DNA of 64,000 nt from Halolamina litorea. GTDB taxonomy: Archaea; Halobacteriota; Halobacteria; Halobacteriales; Haloferacaceae. Positions 16,746 through 25,233 of the stretch are shown one piece after another. The translations under genes were made by a program, and so were the position numbers. The stretch is taken from NCBI RefSeq assembly GCF_026616205.1, contig NZ_JANHGR010000001.1, positions 1,302,001-1,366,000 of the forward strand. Reading direction: 5' to 3'. The notes under the pieces were generated by a model. It did not search any database. It saw only the letters and a program-made list of their open reading frames with translations, and was not told where the DNA came from. Within the stretch, counting starts at the first letter, position 1. Each line of letters starts with the position of its first letter.

Positions 16746-17071
16746 TCGAGGCCGGGGTTCGTCCACGCCAGTTCGGCGTCGACGTGGTCGAGTGCACGTT
16801 CGGGGTCACCGACGGCTTGTCCGAGCGGCCGGGCGCTGCCGAGGTCCGGCCCGACGTCGGTTATCCTGACCGCAGCGACACAGCGCGTCCGGGTCGAGTG
16901 ATAGACGGCCTCGTCGGCGCCGGCGAGCACGCCGACCAACGTCCGGTTGCCGATGTCGGCGTCGTAGAGCCGGTCGGCGGTTCGCTTCCGGAGCGTCGGG
17001 TCGGGCGTTCGCGGGCGCAGCGCCCGGACGAGCGCGTCGAACGGCGTCATCGTGCGCGTTCGAGTAGCCAT
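16742..17071 (-). CDS. Small haloarchaeal protein, unknown function (109 aa)
   Basis: This is a short basic-headed protein with no recognised motif, signal or membrane segment. The ATG at 17069-17071 has a TATA-like CCTTTACCC about 27 bases upstream and also a GGAGGAAGG sequence three bases upstream. An alternative in-frame ATG at 17048-17050 would remove the Arg/Thr-rich head. The middle (RTLVGVLAGADEAVYHS; RCVAAVRITDVG) looks like a small alpha/beta fold. Confidence 0.6.
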   Translation of the reverse strand: MATRTRTMTPFDALVRALRPRTPDPTLRKRTADRLYDADIGNRTLVGVLAGADEAVYHSTRTRCVAAVRITDVGPDLGSARPLGQAVGDPERALDHVDAELAWTNPGLD

Positions 17072-17227
17072 ACACCTTCCTCCGGGCGGGAGGGTAAAGG
17101 GAGTGAGCCATGCCCGGAGTGAAAGTGAAGGATACGGCGAAAGTAAACGGGCCTACGCGGTCACGGCGCCCGACAGGCGGGTTGGTCACGCACAACAGTG
17201 ATGTGCACCCCGGCCTATCGCTCAGCT

Positions 17228-17572
17228 ATGGACTACGTCGCGTTCGACGACGCCGAGACGTACGAACCGGACGAGGGCTGGCAGCGCCGCGCCCTCGCCG
17301 GTAGTGATCAGTTCACCTTCGAGTGGTTCGAGAAGCCGCCGGGACACTCCTCGCCGATGCACGACCACGAGAACGAACAGGTCTGTCTCTGCCTCGAAGG
17401 GGAGCTCACGGTCCACACCGAGGACGACTCGGTGACGCTGGAGGCTAACGACTCGGTGCATCTTGAAGCCTGGGAGAGCCACCGCGTCGAGAACGAGAGC
17501 GACGAGCGGGCGGTGGGGCTGGACGTGTTCGCGCCCGGCCGTGGCTTCGACTTCTGGACCGACCGGGACTAA
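17228..17572 (+). CDS. Single-domain cupin
   Basis: The 114-residue beta-barrel protein has the two cupin motifs: SSPMHDHENEQVCLCLEGEL (about 37-56) with His/His/Glu metal ligands, and HLEAWESHRVEN with the final His. Such proteins are metal-dependent isomerases or dioxygenases, or sugar/amino-acid sensors; the substrate cannot be told. An in-frame ATG at 17198 would add ten residues, but the conserved family start is MDYV at 17228. The 3' end overlaps the convergent HEAT gene by four bases. Confidence 0.8.
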   Translation: MDYVAFDDAETYEPDEGWQRRALAGSDQFTFEWFEKPPGHSSPMHDHENEQVCLCLEGELTVHTEDDSVTLEANDSVHLEAWESHRVENESDERAVGLDVFAPGRGFDFWTDRD

Positions 17573-18609
17573 TCCTTCAGCGCGCGTTCGGCCGCCTTCC
17601 GGACCGCGACTTCTTCGTCCTCGTCGGCCGTCGCCCGCAGCAGTTCCGCCGCGGCCGGCGAGGAGAGTTGGCCGAGTGCCTGACACGCGGTCACGCGAAC
17701 GGTCGCGTCGGGGTCGTCGAGCAGTTCCACCAACCCAGAGTGGGCCCGCTCGTCGAGGTCGATACCGGCGTCGGCGACGCGCCCGAGCGCCGCGGCGACG
17801 TTCCGGCGGACCGAGCCGGCGTCGTCGCCCAGTCTCGCCGCGAGGGCGTCCTGTCGTTCGGCGACGTCGCCCGGAACCGTACTCGTGAGGTCGGCGATAG
17901 CACCGATGGCGTTAGCGCGCACACCGGCCGCCTCCCGGTCGAGGGCCTCGACCAACTCCGGGAGCGCGGCGCGGGCGGTCTCGCCGTCGCTCCGGACGAT
18001 CTGACTGACGACGACCGCGGCCTTCTGTGCGGTCTCGGGGTCCTCGTCGCTCAAGCAGGCCCGTAGCTCGTCGAGTGCGGGGCGAACCGACTGGGGTTCC
18101 TCGCTCCCCAGTTCGACGAGCACGTGGACGCCGTGGCGCCGAACCGTCGGGTCGTCGGCCTCGAGCAGGTCGATGAACAGGTCGACGTCGTAGACGAACG
18201 CCTCGGGCCGGGCCGCGACGAGCTGTGCCAGACACGCCGAGGCCGGCGCTGCCAGCGGGTCGTCGGGGTCGAGCAGGTCGAGCACCGCGTCGGCGGCGTC
18301 GAGGGACTTCTCGGGGTCGGCGCCGGCGATCCGGCCCAGACAGAGCAGCAGCGTCTCGCCGAACTCGGCGGTCGCCTCCGGGCCGTCGTCGCTCCGGTCG
18401 ATCGTCCGGAGCAGGTGAGCGATCCGACTGACGCCGCCGGTCGCCGAGCCCGGGTGTTCGGTGACGATGGGGAGGAGGGCGTCAGCGGCCGCTCGCTGGA
18501 CCGGCCGGGCGGGATACCGCAGGAGTTCGAGCACGGCGTCGGGGTTGACGGCGTCCGGGTCCGCCCGGGCGTCCTCCCGAAGTCGCGCTGCGCGATCGAG
18601 CGGGGTCAC
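17569..18609 (-). CDS. HEAT-repeat protein
   Basis: The 346-residue all-helical protein is built from about eight HEAT/PBS-lyase-like repeats, clearest in the second half (e.g. DPTVRRHGVHVLVELGS; DDAGSVRRNVAAALGRVADA; DPDATVRVTACQALGQLSSP). It is a protein-binding scaffold with no catalytic site. The start is GTG at 18607-18609, with a TATA-like GATTTACCC about 27 bases upstream. The partner is unknown and the neighbours do not suggest one. Confidence 0.8.
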   Translation of the reverse strand: MTPLDRAARLREDARADPDAVNPDAVLELLRYPARPVQRAAADALLPIVTEHPGSATGGVSRIAHLLRTIDRSDDGPEATAEFGETLLLCLGRIAGADPEKSLDAADAVLDLLDPDDPLAAPASACLAQLVAARPEAFVYDVDLFIDLLEADDPTVRRHGVHVLVELGSEEPQSVRPALDELRACLSDEDPETAQKAAVVVSQIVRSDGETARAALPELVEALDREAAGVRANAIGAIADLTSTVPGDVAERQDALAARLGDDAGSVRRNVAAALGRVADAGIDLDERAHSGLVELLDDPDATVRVTACQALGQLSSPAAAELLRATADEDEEVAVRKAAERALKD

Positions 18610-18685
18610 GAGGGAATCGACGCGCGCGAGAGGGTAAATCTACGCGTCTCGGTGCGACGTTCGGCACGATCCGGCCTCATGCCTT

Positions 18686-18925
18686 TCAGAGCTCCCGGAG
18701 CCCCGTTTTCGAGAGCAAGTTGATCGCCGCGTTGCGGGACATCCCGTGGGCGTCGGCGAACTCGTCGATTTCGGCGACAAGTGCCTCCGGCATCCGCTGG
18801 GTGAACTTCCGGCGCTCGGTCGACTCGTCGTCGAGCGCGTCGTCTGCCCCGTCGTCGACGAACGCGTCGGCTCCCCCCTCCGACTGCCGTTTCCGGGCCT
18901 CTTCGGTGATCGATCGGCGGGTCAT
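18686..18925 (-). CDS. Ribbon-helix-helix DNA-binding protein coupled to an AAA ATPase
   Basis: The 79-residue protein has a disordered acidic head (1-35). A classic ribbon-helix-helix fold follows (about 38-79): strand RRKFTQRMP, helix EALVAEIDEFADAHG, then SRNAAINLLSKTGLREL. RHH proteins bind DNA as dimers; those paired with an ATPase often act as adaptors in partition or as autoregulators. Its ATG overlaps the ATPase stop by four bases, so expression is coupled. Confidence 0.8.
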   Translation of the reverse strand: MTRRSITEEARKRQSEGGADAFVDDGADDALDDESTERRKFTQRMPEALVAEIDEFADAHGMSRNAAINLLSKTGLREL

Positions 18926-19797
18926 TGGCGCGCCGGCTCCACGTCGCCGTCGGCGTAGTCGATGGCGTTCGCCAGCAGCGGCGTGATCTCCCCGCCGCGG
19001 CCGTTGGCGTGCTGGTAGGCACCGAGCGTGATCAGTTCCGAACAGGCCGCGGTGATCACGCCTGGGACGCCCCCGGACTCGTCTTGAACGATCCCCAGCG
19101 CCTCGGGGTCGAACGGCTCGATCGTTGCCTCCTCGAAGGGGGCGTCCTTCGACGCCGCGATGCGCCGACGAACCAGTTCGACGGTCTGGGTGTCGTCGAA
19201 CGCGCCGAGTTCGAGTTGGTAGCCGACGCGGCGCTGGAACGCCCGGCCGTCGGTTCCCAGTTGGCCGATGGCCCGCCACTGGGAAGACATCCCGGTGAGG
19301 ATCACCTTCATCCCGTCCAGATCGTTCAGGAACTGGATGACGTGGAGCGTGTCGGGGTCGTTCAAGCCGAACTCGTCGATCCCCAGCAGGTACGGGTCCC
19401 CCCGGTGTGTCGAGAGTTCGCTGCGGATCCGCTGTTCGGTCAGCTTCGTCGAATCGGCAGGCTCGACGCCCATCTCGGCGGCGACGATGGACACCAGTTC
19501 GTGGGGCGTGACGTTGTGTTCGCCGACGTAGATGGGGTTGTGGTCGTGGTCGTACTCGGTCAGCAGCATCTTCAACAGCGTCGTCTTGCCGGCGCCGCTG
19601 TAGCGTGAGTGGATCAGTATCGGTCCGGTGTAGGACCGAACCTGTGCCGTGATGTCGGCGATGTGGTCCGACTCCGGCAACACGTACTCCTCAAGCCGGG
19701 CCGGGTGTGCGAAGGGGTTCTCCCTCCAGCCCAGATGGTCGAGGTACGCCTCCAGTTCCCGGTTCGTCGCGCGGTCGATGTTCCGTATCTTGCCCAT
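18922..19797 (-). CDS. AAA ATPase (ExeA/TniB/Cdc6-like)
   Basis: The 291-residue soluble P-loop ATPase has Walker A SRYSGAGKTTLL near 66, Walker B YLLGIDEFGL near 135, a sensor-like VILTGMSSQW near 165 and a C-terminal helical lid (GGVPGVITAACSELI). The opening LGWRENPFAHPA is typical of ExeA/TniB/Orc-type ATPases (NPF motif). It carries no winged-helix origin-binding domain, so it is not a standard Orc1/Cdc6. The four-base overlap with an RHH gene suggests a two-protein DNA-associated module. No transposase or secretion genes are nearby, which argues against TniB or ExeA roles. Confidence 0.78.
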   Translation of the reverse strand: MGKIRNIDRATNRELEAYLDHLGWRENPFAHPARLEEYVLPESDHIADITAQVRSYTGPILIHSRYSGAGKTTLLKMLLTEYDHDHNPIYVGEHNVTPHELVSIVAAEMGVEPADSTKLTEQRIRSELSTHRGDPYLLGIDEFGLNDPDTLHVIQFLNDLDGMKVILTGMSSQWRAIGQLGTDGRAFQRRVGYQLELGAFDDTQTVELVRRRIAASKDAPFEEATIEPFDPEALGIVQDESGGVPGVITAACSELITLGAYQHANGRGGEITPLLANAIDYADGDVEPARQ

Positions 19798-19940
19798 GTG
19801 CCCAACCCCCGTGCTCGGCGCCGTCGACCGGCACCGATCGGATACTCCAGCAACGGAACTTCCGGGGATAAAGCTGTGCCCGCGGCGGTTTCACCTCCCG
19901 GTACCGAAACGTTCTCCCTCACGGTTCCCCAAGGACGAGT

Positions 19941-20138
19941 ATGGCTCAGAAACTCTCTGTGGACGGCATGTCGTGTGGCGGCTGTGAGGCGTCGGTCGAG
20001 GAGGCGGTCGGCGAACTGGACGGCGTCGAGTCCGTCGAGGCGGACAACGAGGCGAACACCGTCGATATCGAGGGCGACGTGGACACCGACGCCGCGGTCG
20101 ACGCCATCGAGGACGCCGGATACACCGTGCAGGCGTAG
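19941..20138 (+). CDS. Heavy-metal-associated (HMA) copper-chaperone-like protein
   Basis: The 65-residue protein is a single ferredoxin-like HMA domain with the metal-binding loop GMSCGGC at residues 9-15 and the closing AGYTVQA. It resembles CopZ/Atx1, which carries Cu(I) to P-type ATPases. The ligand loop has CxxC intact. No copper ATPase is adjacent, so the partner lies elsewhere. Confidence 0.9.
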   Translation: MAQKLSVDGMSCGGCEASVEEAVGELDGVESVEADNEANTVDIEGDVDTDAAVDAIEDAGYTVQA

Positions 20139-20163
20139 TCGAGCAGCGCGTGGACGCCGGTCC

Positions 20164-21222
20164 TCAGGCGTCATCGATCAGCGACGCGACCCGGTCGGGT
20201 CGGTCCATCCCGGCACAGACCGACAGCACCGTCAGGTGAAGCCCGCCGTCGATCGGCGTGTCGCCGCCCCGGACGGCGCCGCCCCCGATGGCTTCGTCGA
20301 GGCTGCGCCGCGCGTCGGCGATGGCCTCGCGGTTGAGCCACTCCGGCGGCCCCATCGTGACCAACAGCGCCCGGGTTGCCCGCGAGAGGTCGGTCTCAAC
20401 GGAGCGCCGACGGTAGAGCGAGCGCCGCACCGCGGTCTCGATCTGGCTGTAGCTCTTGATCTCGTCGGGCGTCTCGCTCTTCGAGCGCAGTCGGTCGAGG
20501 AAGGAGGGTTTCTCCCGGACCTGCTCGCGCCAGTAGCCGATCGTTGCGTAGCCGCCCTCCCCGAGCGTGGCGATGATCTCGCTGGCGTCGACGACGCTCT
20601 CGCCGACCGCGGCGCCCTCCGTCGCCTCCCCGGCCCCGAACAGCGCGCCGAGCCACTCGGCGACCGTCGCGTTCGCGTCGGCGTACGCCTCGGCCGCCAG
20701 TTCGTCGGCCGGCCGCTCGTCGGGGGCGTCGAGCGCACCGTTGTCGAACAGCAGTTGGGCGTCGACGGTCGCTTCGAGCCCGCGCAGCCCCGATCTGGCG
20801 TTCTCCCTGACGCCCGCCTCCTCGGGGTGTGGCAGCACCGTCAGCGCGTAGACCGGGAGATCGACGCGCTCCCGGAGCGTGTCGACGACGATGGGCGCGG
20901 CACCGGCCCCGGTCGCACCGCCGACACCGAGGGTGACGAGCACGGCGTCGGCCGCCGACGGGACGGCGTCGGCCGCGGCACGGTTGAGTTCGCGGGCGTT
21001 CTCCTCGGCCGCCGTTCGGACGGTCGTCGCGTCGGCCGACCGGGCGGTGGTGCCGAACGCGTGGCGGTGTTCCCGGGGGACGTCGACGGCGGCGAGCTGT
21101 TCGGGGTCCGTGTCGAAGGCGGCGACGGCGGCGACGTAGGGGCGGTCGTCGGGCTCGGCCGCCGCGAGGCGTGCCGCCAGCCGACTGCCCGCGCCGCCGA
21201 CGCCGAGGACGGCGAGTTTCAC
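20164..21222 (-). CDS. cetZ: CetZ-type tubulin/FtsZ superfamily protein
   Basis: The 352-residue GTPase-fold protein begins VKLAVLGVGGAGSRLA and carries the tubulin signature GVGGATGAGAAP near residue 103. After it come the long central helix and a divergent C-terminal domain. Archaeal CetZ proteins control cell shape and motility rather than division. It lacks the canonical FtsZ C-terminal tail and is not close enough to CetZ1 or CetZ2 for me to number it. The start is GTG at 21220-21222, preceded by a TATA-like CCTATCCCC about 28 bases upstream. Confidence 0.85.
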   Translation of the reverse strand: MKLAVLGVGGAGSRLAARLAAAEPDDRPYVAAVAAFDTDPEQLAAVDVPREHRHAFGTTARSADATTVRTAAEENARELNRAAADAVPSAADAVLVTLGVGGATGAGAAPIVVDTLRERVDLPVYALTVLPHPEEAGVRENARSGLRGLEATVDAQLLFDNGALDAPDERPADELAAEAYADANATVAEWLGALFGAGEATEGAAVGESVVDASEIIATLGEGGYATIGYWREQVREKPSFLDRLRSKSETPDEIKSYSQIETAVRRSLYRRRSVETDLSRATRALLVTMGPPEWLNREAIADARRSLDEAIGGGAVRGGDTPIDGGLHLTVLSVCAGMDRPDRVASLIDDA

Positions 21223-21324
21223 GCTTCGGCGTTGCCGCCCGAGGGGATAGGTGCTTCGTCGGACGGTAGGAGAAAAGGTTGCCGGTTCTGACAGCCCCAT
21301 TTCCCTGCCCTCGGTTAAGCCAGC

Positions 21325-22512
21325 GTGCTACCGCCGATTCCCGCGGGGTCGGTCGCGCTGCCGGTCGTCGTCGGCCTCGCGTTCGGGACGCTGCTCCAGA
21401 AGTCCCGGTTCTGTTTCGTGAGCGCGCTCCGGGACTTCGTCGCCCGCAAGGAGACCCGCGTCCTCCACGGCCTGCTCGCGGGCGTCGTCGTGATGACGGC
21501 GTTCTGGAGCCTACAGGCCACGCTTGGGCTCTCCGCGGGGTTCTGGACGCCCGACTGGGGCGTGACCTCCTTCGTCGGCGGACTCGTCTTCGGCGTCGGG
21601 ATGACCGTCGCCGGTGGCTGTGCCGCCGGCACCCTCTACCGGGCCTGCCGGGGCGACCTGCAGTTCGTGCTGACGCTTGTGTTCGTGCTCGTCGGCCACG
21701 TGCTCTTCGCAGCCGCCTACCCGTTCCTGCGGACGGTCTACTTCGGGCCGCTACGCGTCGGCGAGGGAGTGAGCGTCTACGACCTGCTGCCGTGGCCGCC
21801 GATCCTCACGGGCCTGCTCGCGGCGGGGCTGGTCGTCCTCGGCTACGCCTTCCTCGCGGGCCGCGGGAGTAGCCGTCGCCGCGGCACCGGCGCGTTCGAG
21901 TGGCGGGGCACCCCCGACCGTGGCGTCGACGCTGCCGTGGTCCGCGGGGTCGTCGATCTCGCGCGGGCGGTCCGGCGTCACGCGACAGCGGTCGTGACCG
22001 ACGAGCGCTCGCTGACGGCACGACTCCGATCGCCGTGGGACGCCCGAACATCGGGAGTCGCCATGGCGCTGGTCGCCAGCGTCTGGTTCGCCGCCCACGG
22101 CGCCTGGGGCATCGCCGGCAGCGAGTCCCGGTGGGTCGCGTGGGCGTTCGACCGCGTGGGCGGCGACGCCGCGAGGGTCACCTACTGGGGGTCGGTGTTG
22201 TTCGACGGCGCCGTCGCCGTCACGCCGGACATGGTGCTGTTCATCGCGATGCTCGTCGGGATGGTCGGCGCCGCCGTTCTCTCGGGGCAGTTCGCGCTCC
22301 GCTGGCCGGCGGAGGCGGGCCTGTTCGCGCCCGTCGTCGGCGGACTGCTCATGGGTGTCGGCTCGCGGCTGGGCCCTGGAGCGACTATCGCGAACCTCTT
22401 CAGCGGCCTCGCGCTGCTCTCGGCGCACTCGCTGCTGGCCAGCGCCGGCGTCGTCGTCGGCGTCTACGTCACGACCCACTGGCTGCGCCGCGGCATGGGC
22501 TGTGCGGTGTGA
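21325..22512 (+). CDS. YeeE/YedE-family sulfur-compound transporter (TsuA-like)
   Basis: The 395-residue membrane protein has about ten helices in two pseudo-symmetrical halves. The first half carries the family signatures KSRFCF and GGCAAGTLYR, whose cysteines line the thiosulfate path in TsuA. In the second half the matching loop reads LGPGATIANLFSG, without the usual Cys. A hydrophilic loop (about 190-240) joins the halves. The start is GTG. The next gene, 70 bases on, is a cysteine synthase homologue, consistent with import of thiosulfate or a related sulfur donor for cysteine synthesis. Confidence 0.85.
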   Translation: MLPPIPAGSVALPVVVGLAFGTLLQKSRFCFVSALRDFVARKETRVLHGLLAGVVVMTAFWSLQATLGLSAGFWTPDWGVTSFVGGLVFGVGMTVAGGCAAGTLYRACRGDLQFVLTLVFVLVGHVLFAAAYPFLRTVYFGPLRVGEGVSVYDLLPWPPILTGLLAAGLVVLGYAFLAGRGSSRRRGTGAFEWRGTPDRGVDAAVVRGVVDLARAVRRHATAVVTDERSLTARLRSPWDARTSGVAMALVASVWFAAHGAWGIAGSESRWVAWAFDRVGGDAARVTYWGSVLFDGAVAVTPDMVLFIAMLVGMVGAAVLSGQFALRWPAEAGLFAPVVGGLLMGVGSRLGPGATIANLFSGLALLSAHSLLASAGVVVGVYVTTHWLRRGMGCAV

Positions 22513-22582
22513 TCGGCGACGGCCGAACTCCGGCGGTCGATGGAGGCCAGCGCCTTTGTCGCTTCCCGCCGTATATCCCGGC

Positions 22583-23593
22583 ATGTCTGACTCCCCGCCG
22601 GTCGTCGATGAGTCGACGATCGGTCGGACGCCGCTGTTCGAACTCGCTCTCGACGTGGCCCCGACCGTCTACGCCAAGGCGGAGTGGTACAACCTCCCGA
22701 GCCTCGGCCACGGCGGGGGGTCGATCAAGTCCCGGATCGCCCGCGGGATGCTCGACGCCGCGGCGGACCGCGGCGAACTGGACCCCGGTGGTCGGATCGT
22801 CGAGTCGAGCAGCGGCAACACCGGGAGTGCGGTCGCTCGACTCGGGGTCGCACGGGGGTACGACGTGACCATCGTGGTGCCCGACGACGCCGCCGCAGGC
22901 AAGGTCGGCGCGATCCGCGACGCCGGCGCCGAGGTCGAGTTCGTCCCCGCCGAGGAGGGCTACGACGCCACGCTCGGGCGCTGTGCGGAACTCGTGGCTG
23001 CCGATCCGGCCGCCTACCGGCCGAACCAGTACGCGAACCCGGCCAACCCCGGGACCCACGAACGCACGACCGCCGCGGAGATCTGGGAACAGACCGAGGG
23101 GGCGGTCACTCACTTCGTCGCCGGCGTCGGCACGGGAGGAACTGTCACCGGCACCGGCAGGGGCCTCCACGCCCGCGGCGACGTGACCGTGGTCGGTTAC
23201 GAGCCAGTCAGCGCGACCCACGCCATCGGCGGCCTGAAGTACCTCCGCTCGGGCGATCCGTTCCACCCCGACACCTACGACGAGTCGGTGATCGACCAGA
23301 AACTGTACGTCGAGACCGCCGACGCCGACGACGCCGCGCGGGACCTCCGCGAGCGCTACGCCGACCGACCGGTCCGCGTCGCCGATCCCGGCCAACACGC
23401 CCCGGGAGCGGTCGCCGAGCACTGCCGTGTCGATGGGGAGTTCCTCGTCGGCCCCTCCAGCGGCGGCGGTGTGCAGGCGATCCGCCAACTCGACGCCGCG
23501 GGGGTCCTCGGCCCCGACGACACCGTCGTGACAGTCCTCTGTGACCGCGGCGACAGGTACGCAGGTGGTCTCTGGGAGGGCTACGTCCAGTAA
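22583..23593 (+). CDS. Cysteine synthase / O-phosphoserine-type sulfhydrylase homologue
   Basis: The 336-residue PLP enzyme is of the CysK/CysM fold type II family. PLP-binding Lys is in GGGSIKSRIARG (about residue 48), the substrate loop is SSSGNTGSAVA (about 75), the phosphate clamp is GVGTGGTVTGTG (about 183) and the late motif is VGPSSGGGVQAI. The loop SSSGNTG is typical of cysteine synthases, but cystathionine beta-synthase-like specificity cannot be excluded. Placement after a YeeE/YedE transporter fits use of thiosulfate, as CysM does. Confidence 0.87.
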   Translation: MSDSPPVVDESTIGRTPLFELALDVAPTVYAKAEWYNLPSLGHGGGSIKSRIARGMLDAAADRGELDPGGRIVESSSGNTGSAVARLGVARGYDVTIVVPDDAAAGKVGAIRDAGAEVEFVPAEEGYDATLGRCAELVAADPAAYRPNQYANPANPGTHERTTAAEIWEQTEGAVTHFVAGVGTGGTVTGTGRGLHARGDVTVVGYEPVSATHAIGGLKYLRSGDPFHPDTYDESVIDQKLYVETADADDAARDLRERYADRPVRVADPGQHAPGAVAEHCRVDGEFLVGPSSGGGVQAIRQLDAAGVLGPDDTVVTVLCDRGDRYAGGLWEGYVQ

Positions 23594-23691
23594 CGATCGG
23601 TGCAACCGACGCTCCGGTTTCCTGTCGTCAACTGAAAGCAATCCCTACAGAAACACTATGTGGGTAGGTACCATATCGTATAAACAAAGAG

Positions 23692-24066
23692 ATGGACGAC
23701 AGTGGTTCACGAACCGACGGGACGGGCGAGTCCCCGGGGTTCGACCGACAGTTCTACCGAGCCATCGCCTCCCGAGAGCGGCGACGCCTCCTCTCGATCC
23801 TGCTCGACGGCGACGAGCGCACGGTCGAAGAGTTGGCGACGCTGCTCCTCGGCTGGGAGGCGACGGCCTCGGGAACGGTCGGGTCGCCGGACGACCGGCG
23901 GCTGACGCTCCTGCGACTCGTCCACATTCACCTGCCGCGACTCGACGAGGCGGAGATGATCGAGTACGATCAGGGACGCGGCACCGCGCGGATCGAGAAG
24001 CTCGAACCCGGGATGGCCGAGTACATCGAGGACACCGTCGACGCCGCGAAAGCGCCGTCGGGGTAG
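23692..24066 (+). CDS. Winged-helix regulator (haloarchaeal ArsR-like / DUF7344 type)
   Basis: The 124-residue protein is built around one winged-helix domain: FYRAIASRERRRLLSILL, an HTH helix RTVEELATLLLG and the wing-adjacent LVHIHLPRLDEAEMIEYD. It resembles the N-terminal part of the regulator at 43.4 kb. It ends two bases before the DICT-domain gene, so both are probably one transcript. It has no metal site or membrane helix, so the signal may come through the neighbour. Confidence 0.78.
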   Translation: MDDSGSRTDGTGESPGFDRQFYRAIASRERRRLLSILLDGDERTVEELATLLLGWEATASGTVGSPDDRRLTLLRLVHIHLPRLDEAEMIEYDQGRGTARIEKLEPGMAEYIEDTVDAAKAPSG

Positions 24067-24068
24067 TG

Positions 24069-24773
24069 ATGTTCGATTCGCTCCTCACGAGCGTTCAGCG
24101 GGCGGATCACCGCTTCACGGTGTACACCGACGACGGCTCACCATCGGTCGACAACTGGTTCGCTAACCACAGCGTCGACGTGACGCTCCGCCCGCTCCCG
24201 ACGGGTGCCCCTGAACCGTTCGTCACCATCGAACGGGGCGGTGAGTTCGCGGGGGTGCTCTCGCTCGAAGCCGTGGAGCGACTGCTCGAACCGCCGATCG
24301 ACCGTCCGGAAACCCCCGAGGACCTCCCACCGACCTACCAGGCGTTGTTCGAGGTGCTCGACGAGACAGTCTACACCTCCATCGACAGGGAGGAGATGGT
24401 CGCCGTCAGCGAGGAGATCGAGGACCGCGCACAGCGGACCGGGAGCGGCACCCTTCACGCGGGGTTCCAGCGGCTCTCACGGTTCCGCCAACGGCTGTCG
24501 ACCTACCGGAGGCTCGCGTCGACCGGCCTCGAGGTCCACGTGTACGGCGTCGCCGACTGGGACCCGCCGGCGGTTCCGGGCGTGAGCTACCACACCACGT
24601 CAGGTGGGCCACTGGCCCGGTACTGGGTGCTCGCGTTCGACGGCGGCGACGAGCCGACGCGCTCCTGTGGCCTCCTGGCGCGGCAAGAAGCGGACGGCTA
24701 CACGGGGTTCTGGACCGACGACCCGGCGATGGTCGCGGAGATCATCGACCGACTCGAAGCGATCACGGCCTGA
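24069..24773 (+). CDS. DICT sensory-domain protein
   Basis: The 234-residue soluble protein has an N-terminal motif (LTSVQRADHRFTVYT, about 5-19) and overall layout matching the DICT domain found in haloarchaeal and cyanobacterial signalling proteins. That domain is often next to HTH or light-sensing modules. The conserved core continues through VHVYGVADWDPP and YWVLAFDGG. It has no output domain of its own. Placement directly behind a winged-helix gene suggests a sensor/regulator pair. The ligand is unknown. Confidence 0.75.
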   Translation: MFDSLLTSVQRADHRFTVYTDDGSPSVDNWFANHSVDVTLRPLPTGAPEPFVTIERGGEFAGVLSLEAVERLLEPPIDRPETPEDLPPTYQALFEVLDETVYTSIDREEMVAVSEEIEDRAQRTGSGTLHAGFQRLSRFRQRLSTYRRLASTGLEVHVYGVADWDPPAVPGVSYHTTSGGPLARYWVLAFDGGDEPTRSCGLLARQEADGYTGFWTDDPAMVAEIIDRLEAITA

Positions 24774-25037
24774 TCAGTTCGCCGCCGAGACCTTCTCCGG
24801 ACCCTGGACGCTCACGTCGAACGAATCGACGTCGACCGACCCGTCGGCGGTGACCGTCACCTCACAATCGGCGTAGGTGAACACGACCTCTCCCTCGGCC
24901 ATCCGCTCGGCCAGCGCGTCCAACGCGTCCGGGTCGATAGCTCCACTCAACGGCGGTAACTCCAACGGGTCGGTCGTCGTCTCGGCTGCGACCGCCCAGA
25001 GAACCCGTTCTGCAACGGGCTGTTCGGTTCGACTCAT
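24774..25037 (-). CDS. HalOD1 output-domain protein
   Basis: The 87-residue protein is a stand-alone HalOD1 domain: AERVLWAVAAETTTDPLELPPL, then AIDPDALDAL and VVFTYADCEVTVTADG. These domains are thought to be outputs of haloarchaeal signalling proteins. The gene is convergent with the DICT gene with no spacer. A TATA-like CGTTTATGTG lies about 27 bases before the ATG, so the mRNA is leaderless. Confidence 0.85.
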   Translation of the reverse strand: MSRTEQPVAERVLWAVAAETTTDPLELPPLSGAIDPDALDALAERMAEGEVVFTYADCEVTVTADGSVDVDSFDVSVQGPEKVSAAN

Positions 25038-25233
25038 TGGCTACGCATTCCCACGACGACACATAAACGTCCGTCAGACACACATACTCCAACCGACAGT
25101 TCCGCGTCGTGAAGGGATGACCCGTCGGTCGATACTGACCGGTATCCCGGCGGCGTAAGCGTACCCGATTTCGGTTTCGCATCGGCGCTTCCCGGCTGGG
25201 CCTGGTGCCAAGATTGATAGCCCCGCTCCCGGA

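Noticed and set aside
18922-19797. Orc1/Cdc6 replication initiator and nearby origin
   Set aside because: The ATPase lacks the C-terminal winged helix, and I see no AT-rich unwinding element or origin-box repeats around it.
25116-25157. 13-codon ORF (MTRRSILTGIPAA) upstream of the MOT1 gene
   Set aside because: It has no ribosome-binding site, no overlap with a neighbour and no sign of conservation in the sequence alone.
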